A stretch of 10,149 bases of DNA from Bacteroidales bacterium UBA1757 (GTDB lineage: Bacteria > Bacteroidota > Bacteroidia > Bacteroidales > UBA1402). The position numbers were made by a program, and so were the translations under genes. This document shows positions 1-5,746 of the stretch, in pieces; within the stretch, counting starts at the first letter, position 1, and every line of letters starts with the position of its first letter. Below the pieces are notes generated by a model. It was not told the origin of the DNA. It ran no database searches and was given only the letters and a program-made list of their open reading frames with translations. The stretch is from the NCBI GenBank assembly GCA_002315625.1, contig DCHH01000109.1, forward strand, positions 1-10,149. The letters are read 5' to 3'.

Positions 1-54
1 GCAGAGGGCTGTGGCGGCAGGTACTTGCCCTACCTCTGCCGTATTAAACCGCCA
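1..54. other. Foldable sequence at the left edge, identity unknown
   Basis: Bases 1-7 (GCAGAGG) are the exact reverse complement of 33-39 (CCTCTGC). Inside them, 16-20 and 25-29 can form a five-pair stem with one G-T wobble around a GTAC loop. A competing pairing joins TGGCGG at 12-17 with CCGCCA at 49-54. No T-run follows on the plus strand, so it is not an obvious terminator. It could be part of a structured RNA or of a gene end lying outside the window. I do not recognise it as SRP RNA, tmRNA or RNase P. No open frame with coding character is visible in 1-160. Confidence 0.25.
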
Positions 55-97
55 TAAGAAACTACAGTCCAGTCAGAAACAAACAACGTCTCTCCAA

Positions 98-131
98 CAA
101 CAAAAAAGAGGATGACCCAAAGGCCACCCTC
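98..131 (-). terminator. Intrinsic terminator of the TPR gene
   Basis: Read on the minus strand, bases 131-122 pair with 117-108 to give an unbroken ten-pair stem containing two G-U wobbles. The loop is UUUG (121-118). The stem is followed at once by six U residues and then a U-rich stretch (107-98). It lies 30 bases beyond the stop codon of the minus-strand TPR gene, which is the normal place for a Rho-independent terminator. Confidence 0.8.
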
Positions 132-160
132 CTGATTGGTTAACAGAAAAAGCAAGAAAA

Positions 161-1003
161 TTACAATCCCTTGCGGTAGCTGTCGAAACGGCTGATGCTC
201 TCCTTGCAGACGGTGATGTTAGCCTTAGCCTTTTCGACGTTCTCCTTGGTCTTGTCGTCAACACCTTCGTATTTCATCACCTCTTCAAACATCGGGATAG
301 CCTGTTTGTAGAGGGCGCAAGCCTTTTCCATATTGGCGGCGTAAGCCTTCACATCGTTACCGGCTTCTCCAGCCTTCTTTGACCACTGTGCAGCCTCGTT
401 GAAGGGGACGACAGCCTCCTTGAGTTCCTGAGTCTGGTACATAAGCAGAAGCTTGCCATAGTACTTGCCATTGGGGAATTTCTCCATAGCTGTTGCCACG
501 TATGCCTTCGTGCTATCAACTTCGCCAGCCTTGCGGAAGTTCTGAACAAGAGCATAATAGCATGCTTCGGTCTGGTAGTCAAGGGCTATGCACTTCTTGT
601 ACAGGTCTTTAGACTGCTCATCCTTATCAACCTTGGCGCAAGTCGTAGCAAAACTGTACAGGAAACGGCCGTCGTGCGGAGTATCGGAACGGTTGAGGTC
701 CTGGAATTTCTGATAATACTCGTAAGCCTTTGCGTAGTTCTTCTCCTGAACGAAAATGTTTCCGGCATAGTAGAAGCTCATCTCATAAAGGTTGAGGGTA
801 TAGAGGTCATCGGCCACGCCCTCTTCGCCACAGTTCAGGTACTTGGTGTAGTGCTCAATGGCGGTCACATAATCCTTGGCGTTGTAAGCATCATTACCGG
901 CATTCTTGGCCTTGAGTCCTTCAGTGAGGACGGGAGCATCCTGTGCCATCACCGACGAGGCGACGAGCAGGGCTGCTGCAAAAGTCATTGCTAATCTTTT
1001 CAT
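161..1003 (-). CDS. Secreted tetratricopeptide-repeat (TPR) protein
   Basis: This 280-residue protein has a clear N-terminal signal peptide: MKR, then a hydrophobic stretch ending SSVMA, with likely cleavage before QDAP near residue 21. It should therefore be exported to the periplasm or outer membrane. The mature part is almost all helical and rich in A, Y, K and E. TPR-like helix pairs are visible at about residues 30-62 (AGNDAYNAKDYVTAIEHYTK) and 68-105 (YAGNIFVQEKNYAKAYEYYQ), with weaker repeats to about residue 240. TPR domains are protein-binding scaffolds; no catalytic motif is seen, and the partner is unknown. It is transcribed divergently from mutS2, has its own -7 box 24 bases upstream of the start and its own terminator, so it is probably monocistronic. 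Such exported TPR proteins are common in Bacteroidales. The general class is fairly certain; the biological role is not. Confidence 0.85.
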   Translation of the reverse strand: MKRLAMTFAAALLVASSVMAQDAPVLTEGLKAKNAGNDAYNAKDYVTAIEHYTKYLNCGEEGVADDLYTLNLYEMSFYYAGNIFVQEKNYAKAYEYYQKFQDLNRSDTPHDGRFLYSFATTCAKVDKDEQSKDLYKKCIALDYQTEACYYALVQNFRKAGEVDSTKAYVATAMEKFPNGKYYGKLLLMYQTQELKEAVVPFNEAAQWSKKAGEAGNDVKAYAANMEKACALYKQAIPMFEEVMKYEGVDDKTKENVEKAKANITVCKESISRFDSYRKGL

Positions 1004-1026
1004 TTCTATTGGTTAATAGGGTTTGA

Positions 1027-1034
1027 CAAAAGTA
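1027..1034 (-). promoter_or_regulatory. Bacteroidetes -7 box for the TPR gene
   Basis: The minus-strand sequence TACTTTTG matches the Bacteroidetes primary sigma factor -7 consensus TAnnTTTG exactly. It would place the transcript start near 1020 and give an untranslated leader of only about 17 bases. No TTTG -33 element lies at the usual 19-21 base spacing; the nearest TTG (plus-strand CAA at 1051-1053) is 16 bases away. This makes the call moderate. Confidence 0.55.
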
Positions 1035-1036
1035 TC

Positions 1037-1054
1037 ATTGCGTTTATCCGCAAT
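1037..1054. promoter_or_regulatory. Inverted repeat between divergent promoters, possible operator
   Basis: ATTGCG (1037-1042) and CGCAAT (1049-1054) are perfect reverse complements separated by six bases. The pair sits between the minus-strand -7 box (1027-1034) and the plus-strand -7 box (1083-1090), where a dimeric regulator could affect both genes. Six-base arms can arise by chance, so a regulatory role is only suggested by position. Confidence 0.25.
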
Positions 1055-1082
1055 AAGCACTGCAAAGGAATGAAATAATCCG

Positions 1083-1090
1083 TACATTTG
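1083..1090 (+). promoter_or_regulatory. Bacteroidetes -7 box for mutS2-ygiQ
   Basis: TACATTTG matches the -7 consensus TAnnTTTG perfectly and ends 33 bases before the ATG at 1124. The expected transcript start is near 1096, giving a leader of roughly 28 bases. The -33 position holds only a weak CTGC (1060-1063), so the promoter may be modest. The box also helps fix the start of mutS2: the in-frame TTG at 1088 lies inside it and so would not be in the message. Confidence 0.55.
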
Positions 1091-1123
1091 CAAACTCTTT
1101 TGAGAACCAACCCCGACTTTATC

Positions 1124-3724
1124 ATGACATACCCCCATACATTCGAAGAAAAAATCGGTTTCGACAGAATACGCGAACTGCTTAAAGGGTTCTGCACCAG
1201 CAATTTGGGAGAGGAATCCGTCGATACCATGCATTTTCTGACAAAGCCGTCGGATATAGAGCGCGAACTTTCGACGGGCGAGGAGTTCACCCGCATACTT
1301 TCTCTTGAATCACATTTTCCCGAGATACTCTTCTTCGATGTCCGCGCATCACTCGAACGAATCCGCATAGCCGGGACATACCTCGACGAGGCCGAAATGT
1401 TCGACCTGAGGCGTTCACTGGACAGTCTGCAGAAAATAGTGACATTTTTCACCCGGGAAAGAGACAGTTCCGACGTTTTAGCCGGCAGCCCTGTCAAAGA
1501 GAACACGACGCAATATCCCTATTTGAAGGAAGCGGCAATGAAGACAGCCGTCTTTCCTGAAATCGTCCGCGAGATTGACCGCGTACTGGATCCGCTCGGC
1601 AACATACAGGACCATGCTTCCCCCGACCTTGCGAATATCCGACGCGAGCTTGCAATCACTACTGCCGGCATCTCCCGTCGTCTTCACATCCTGCTCAAGA
1701 ATGCCCAGGAACAGGGTTACGTGGAAAAAGGGCTTTCCCCGTGCATGCGCGACGGACGGCTCGTTATTCCAGTGTCGCCCTCGTTCAAAAAACGCATCCG
1801 TGGCATAGTCCACGACGAGTCAGCTACCGGAAAGACCGTCTATATCGAGCCCGAAGAACTGGTAGAATCAAACAACCATATCCGCGAACTCGAAGCTGAC
1901 GAGAGACGTGAAATAATCCGCATCCTCACCGTCCTCACCGACAAGATACGTCCCGTAGCCAAGGAAATCGGGGCGGCCCACGCCTTTATGGGGCTTATCG
2001 ACTTCTCGCAGGCAAAGGCCCGGTTGGCCAACCTTATCAGCGGCATCAAGCCGATTGTCCACGAAAAGCCCGGCATGAGGTTCGACAAGGCCATCCACCC
2101 CCTGCTGTTTCTCTCGTTCAAGAAGCACAACAGCTCAGCCCCTGACCAGCCGCAGAAGGTAGTGAGCCCGTTGGACATACGTCTGGACGGTCGTCAGCGC
2201 ATTATCCTTATTTCAGGACCAAATGCAGGTGGAAAATCGGTCTGCCTCAAGACGGCCGGACTGCTGCAATACATGCTGCAAAACGGGCTTATGATTCCCG
2301 TATGCGAAAGTTCCGAGTGCGGCATATTTTCAAACATTTTCATTGACATCGGCGACGAGCAGTCAATCGACAACGACCTGAGCACATACAGTTCTCACCT
2401 GTTGAATATCAAGTACTTCGTCAGGCACGCCGACCATGGCACCCTGCTGCTTATTGACGAGTTCGGCAGCGGAACGGAGCCCAGAATCGGCGGTGCAATA
2501 GCACAGGCGGCCCTTGGAGAACTCAACGGTCTTAAGTCGTTCGGCATTATCACCACCCACTACGACAACCTCAAGCATTTCGCCGAGGACCAGGAGGGTA
2601 TCGTGAACGGGGCAATGCTCTACGACCGCCACCTCATGCAGCCCCTTTTCCGGCTTGAAACGGGTCATCCCGGCAGTTCATTTGCCATTGAAATCGCCCG
2701 CAAAATCGGTCTGCCGGAAAGCATTATCCGCACCGCCTCCGACCTTGTGGGTGAAGATTACATCAACATGGACAAGCACCTGCAGGATATTGTCCGCGAC
2801 AAGCGCTACTGGGAGAACAAACGCCAGCAGGTCAAGGAGATGGAGAAGAATCTGGAGCGGCTCACCACCCAATACGACGACGACCTTGCACAGGTCAAGG
2901 CCGAACGGAAAGAGATTCTGTCGAAAGCCCGCGAGCAGGCCCAGAAACTGCTGGAAGATACAAACGCCCAAATTGAGAATACAATCCGCGGTATTCGCGA
3001 ATCTCAGGCCGAGAAAGAGAAGACCAAAGCCCTTAGAAATTCCCTGAGCGATTTCAAGCAGCAGGCTCTGAGCGAGAACCCTTCCGAAGAGGAACTGGCA
3101 CGCATCGATGCCCGCAACAAGCGCGAAAAGGGGCGCATGCGTATGCCAAAGTCACAGGAGGAGAAAATCCTTCGCAACATACGCCGCCAGAATCAGAAGG
3201 AGCAGGAGGCTCAACGTGCCGCCCGCATGACCGAAAACGGAAAGACAGCCTCAACGCTCGTTGTCGGTGACACCGTCCAAGTCAAGGGGCAGCAGACCGT
3301 CGGCTCCATTGTCGAAATCAAAGGGGGCAAAGCGGTCGTTGCCTTCGACAGCCTCAAGACCCGCGTTGGATTGGACCAGCTGGAGAAGGCCAAGCCCAAG
3401 ACAGAAGCCAAACCCAAGCGCGATTTCCAGCTTTTGGGTTCCCGCACCGCCGACGAGGCTCACCGTATCAGCCTGCGTTTCCATCCGGAAATCGACATGC
3501 GTGGAATGCGGGCCGACGAAGCGATGCAGACCCTCCAGTACTATCTGGACGATGCCATTGTCGTAGGAGCCGCCAAGGTGCGGATTCTCCACGGCACAGG
3601 CACTGGAGCCCTCCGGCAACTGGTCCGCCAATATGTGGCCACCGTGCCCCAAGTCTCCAACTACCACGACGAGCATGTACAGTTCGGAGGTTCCGGCATC
3701 ACCGTCGTCGAATTTGAACATTAA
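1124..3724 (+). CDS. mutS2: MutS2: MutS-family ATPase with C-terminal Smr domain
   Basis: The product has 866 residues, a usual full length for Bacteroidetes MutS2. The N-terminal core and clamp region begins with FEEKIGFDRIRELL. The ATPase has a Walker A motif GPNAGGKS at residues 365-372 and a Walker B motif LLLIDEFGSGTEP with D445 and E446. A charged coiled coil spans about 550-660, followed by a KOW-like segment (about 710-755) and a C-terminal Smr domain (about 787-866). The Smr domain carries IDMRGMR from 790 and HGTGTGALR from 823. MutS2 lacks the mismatch-recognition domain of MutS. In studied species it is linked to suppression of homologous recombination, and in Bacillus subtilis it senses and splits collided ribosomes, using KOW and Smr regions also seen here. 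ATG 1124 is chosen because an upstream TTG at 1088 falls within the promoter and because the family starts near this point. ygiQ follows after one base. Confidence 0.95.
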   Translation: MTYPHTFEEKIGFDRIRELLKGFCTSNLGEESVDTMHFLTKPSDIERELSTGEEFTRILSLESHFPEILFFDVRASLERIRIAGTYLDEAEMFDLRRSLDSLQKIVTFFTRERDSSDVLAGSPVKENTTQYPYLKEAAMKTAVFPEIVREIDRVLDPLGNIQDHASPDLANIRRELAITTAGISRRLHILLKNAQEQGYVEKGLSPCMRDGRLVIPVSPSFKKRIRGIVHDESATGKTVYIEPEELVESNNHIRELEADERREIIRILTVLTDKIRPVAKEIGAAHAFMGLIDFSQAKARLANLISGIKPIVHEKPGMRFDKAIHPLLFLSFKKHNSSAPDQPQKVVSPLDIRLDGRQRIILISGPNAGGKSVCLKTAGLLQYMLQNGLMIPVCESSECGIFSNIFIDIGDEQSIDNDLSTYSSHLLNIKYFVRHADHGTLLLIDEFGSGTEPRIGGAIAQAALGELNGLKSFGIITTHYDNLKHFAEDQEGIVNGAMLYDRHLMQPLFRLETGHPGSSFAIEIARKIGLPESIIRTASDLVGEDYINMDKHLQDIVRDKRYWENKRQQVKEMEKNLERLTTQYDDDLAQVKAERKEILSKAREQAQKLLEDTNAQIENTIRGIRESQAEKEKTKALRNSLSDFKQQALSENPSEEELARIDARNKREKGRMRMPKSQEEKILRNIRRQNQKEQEAQRAARMTENGKTASTLVVGDTVQVKGQQTVGSIVEIKGGKAVVAFDSLKTRVGLDQLEKAKPKTEAKPKRDFQLLGSRTADEAHRISLRFHPEIDMRGMRADEAMQTLQYYLDDAIVVGAAKVRILHGTGTGALRQLVRQYVATVPQVSNYHDEHVQFGGSGITVVEFEH

Positions 3725-3725
3725 A

Positions 3726-5591
3726 ATGGCCAGAAACTTCCAGCTAACCGACTGGCTTCCCACCACCAGAAAGGAATTGGAAATCCGTGCTTGGGACAGC
3801 GTCGATGTCATCCTCTTTTCGGGTGATGCCTACATTGACCACCCATCTTTCGGGGCCGCCGTCATCGGAAGAACCCTGGAATCGTGCGGTCTGAAAGTTG
3901 CAATCATTCCCCAGCCCGACTGGCGGGGCGACTACCGCGACTTCACAAAACTGGGACGTCCCAACCTCTTTTTCGCCGTTTCGGCCGGCTGCATGGACTC
4001 TATGGTAAACCGCTACACCGCCAACCGACGCCTGCGCAGCGACGATGCCTATACCGCCGGCGGACAGGCGGGTGCCCGTCCCGACTACACGACCATCACC
4101 TATTGTAATATACTCAAGAAGCTCTACCCCGACGTTCCCATCGTAATCGGTGGAATTGAGGCTTCAATGCGCCGCCTGACCCACTACGACTACTGGTCCG
4201 ACAAGCTCATGCCCGGCATACTGATTGACAGCCACGCCGACCTGCTGGTCTATGGCATGGGGGAGCAGCCCACACGCGACATTGCCCGCATACTGAAAAA
4301 CGGCGGTTCGTGGCAAGAAATACAGGCTCTGAAACAGGTGGGATTTGTCCGTCCGGCCACACAGGGAAATCTTTTACAAGATGGAGAAGTCATCCGCCTT
4401 CAGTCGCACGAGGCTTGCCTGAAAAGCAAAATCCGTCAGGCCGAAAACTTCCGCATCATCGACGAGGAATCCAACAAGCAGCACGCCGCCACCCTTATCC
4501 AGCGCGTCGGGGAGCAGGAAATCGTTATCCGTCCCCCCTACCCGACGATGAGCACCGAGGAACTGGATGTCTCATTTGATTTGCCATACACCCGTCTGCC
4601 CCATCCCAAATACAAAGGCAAGACCATTCCCGCCTACGAGATGATAAAGTTCTCGGTCAATCTCCATCGGGGATGTTTTGGCGGATGCTCGTTCTGTGCC
4701 ATTGCCGCCCACCAGGGCAAGTCTGTAGTGTCGCGCTCTACAGAATCGGTTTTGGACGAAGTTCGGAAAATCACTGAAATGCCCGACTTCAAAGGGTATC
4801 TGAGCGACCTGGGCGGCCCATCTGCCAACATGTATGGCATGAAGGGGAATAATCCAAAGGCATGTGCCGCCTGCAAACGCCCATCGTGCATCCATCCGGC
4901 CGTCTGTCCCAACCTCAACACCGACCATCGTCCACTGCTCGACCTCTACCACGCCGTCGATGCCCTGCCCGGCATCAAAAAGAGCTTCATCGGAAGCGGT
5001 GTGCGTTACGACCTGCTGCTTCACGCCGTAGAAAAGGAGCGTGAATCGAAGGGAAAAATCGACCTAGGAGGGCTCCGCTATGCCCGCGAACTTATTGAAA
5101 ACCATGTTTCCGGACGGCTGAAAGTAGCCCCGGAGCACACCGAGCCGCAAGTACTCGATGCCATGCGCAAGCCCCATTTCGAAACCTTTGTCCAGTTCAA
5201 GCAACTCTTCGACCGGTTGGAAGACGAACGGCAACGCAAGGAAAAGGACGGAAAAGGACGCCAGGAACTGATACCTTATTTTATAAGTTCCCACCCTGCC
5301 TGCCACGAAGCCGACATGGCGCTGCTGGCCGTCAAGACCAAAAACCTCAATTTCCATCTGGAGCAGGTACAGGACTTCACCCCCACCCCCATGACCCTCT
5401 CAACGGAGACCTACTACACCGGTTACGACCCCTACACCCTAAAGCCCGTCTTTACTGCCCGCACCAAGGATGAAAAGCTCCGCCAGCGCCAGTATTTCTT
5501 CTGGTACAAGAAAGAGGAACGCGAGGCCATCCTCCAGAGCCTCCGCCGCATCGGGCGTACCGACCTAATCCATATAATTTTTTCGCGTTAA
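3726..5591 (+). CDS. ygiQ: YgiQ-family radical SAM protein (UPF0313)
   Basis: This 621-residue protein matches E. coli YgiQ along its length. The N-terminal domain has the family landmarks WDSVDVILFSGDAYIDHPSF, MDSMVNRYTANRRLR and GGIEASMRR. The radical SAM core has the CxxxCxxC cluster at C317, C321 and C324, which binds the [4Fe-4S] cluster that cleaves S-adenosylmethionine. A second cysteine group (C380, C383, C388, C394), within a CKRPSC...PxxCPNLNTDH pattern, is also typical of YgiQ. The C-terminal part contains the family's QDFTPTPMTLSTETYYTGYD segment. It is a cytosolic enzyme of unknown substrate. ATG 3726 is preferred over a frame extension back to 3633, because that extension overlaps mutS2 and encodes no family sequence. 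One base separates it from mutS2, so the two are almost certainly co-transcribed. No terminator is visible after it. Confidence 0.93.
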   Translation: MARNFQLTDWLPTTRKELEIRAWDSVDVILFSGDAYIDHPSFGAAVIGRTLESCGLKVAIIPQPDWRGDYRDFTKLGRPNLFFAVSAGCMDSMVNRYTANRRLRSDDAYTAGGQAGARPDYTTITYCNILKKLYPDVPIVIGGIEASMRRLTHYDYWSDKLMPGILIDSHADLLVYGMGEQPTRDIARILKNGGSWQEIQALKQVGFVRPATQGNLLQDGEVIRLQSHEACLKSKIRQAENFRIIDEESNKQHAATLIQRVGEQEIVIRPPYPTMSTEELDVSFDLPYTRLPHPKYKGKTIPAYEMIKFSVNLHRGCFGGCSFCAIAAHQGKSVVSRSTESVLDEVRKITEMPDFKGYLSDLGGPSANMYGMKGNNPKACAACKRPSCIHPAVCPNLNTDHRPLLDLYHAVDALPGIKKSFIGSGVRYDLLLHAVEKERESKGKIDLGGLRYARELIENHVSGRLKVAPEHTEPQVLDAMRKPHFETFVQFKQLFDRLEDERQRKEKDGKGRQELIPYFISSHPACHEADMALLAVKTKNLNFHLEQVQDFTPTPMTLSTETYYTGYDPYTLKPVFTARTKDEKLRQRQYFFWYKKEEREAILQSLRRIGRTDLIHIIFSR

Positions 5592-5622
5592 ATTGCGTTA
5601 ATTTCGCTGAGAATCCAAAATC

Positions 5623-5639
5623 CCGCAATACATTTGCGG
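5623..5639 (+). promoter_or_regulatory. Distal -7 box inside a palindrome, upstream of the M16 gene
   Basis: TACATTTG (5629-5636) fits TAnnTTTG. It lies within CCGCAA-N5-TTGCGG (5623-5628 and 5634-5639), a perfect six-base inverted repeat. A protein bound to the repeat would cover the box. No good -33 element is present: TTTC at 5602-5605 is 23 bases upstream. The repeat is too short, and has no T-run, to be a likely terminator for ygiQ. Confidence 0.35.
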
Positions 5640-5689
5640 TGTCTTAGTTAAGTAATACACTAACATAGCAACAATTGTCAGGAAAACAA

Positions 5690-5697
5690 TATCTTTG
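5690..5697 (+). promoter_or_regulatory. Proximal -7 box for the M16 peptidase gene
   Basis: TATCTTTG matches TAnnTTTG and lies 49 bases before the ATG at 5747, giving a leader of about 43 bases. The upstream TTG at 5675-5677 is only 12 bases away, and the normal -33 position has no match. An eight-base palindrome, ACAATTGT (5671-5678), lies just upstream. This is the likelier main promoter because it is nearer the gene, but the call rests on the -7 box alone. Confidence 0.5.
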
Positions 5698-5746
5698 CGC
5701 ATTAATTAAAAGCTAAAATACCAAATATCATTTTCAATCTATCACA

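Noticed and set aside
133..1018. A similar ATTGGTTAA string near both ends of the TPR gene (about 135-143 and 1009-1017)
   Set aside because: It is only nine AT-rich bases long, with no longer flanking match. There is no sign of target-site duplication or mobile-element ends, so chance is the simpler explanation.
1088..1123. TTG start for MutS2, 12 codons upstream of ATG 1124
   Set aside because: The TTG lies inside the -7 box TACATTTG (1083-1090), so it would not be transcribed. The family start fits ATG 1124.
3633..3725. A 31-residue N-terminal extension of YgiQ overlapping the end of mutS2
   Set aside because: The extension is the shifted-frame reading of the Smr domain, rich in P, S and T, and matches nothing in YgiQ. 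ATG 3726 gives the expected family start.
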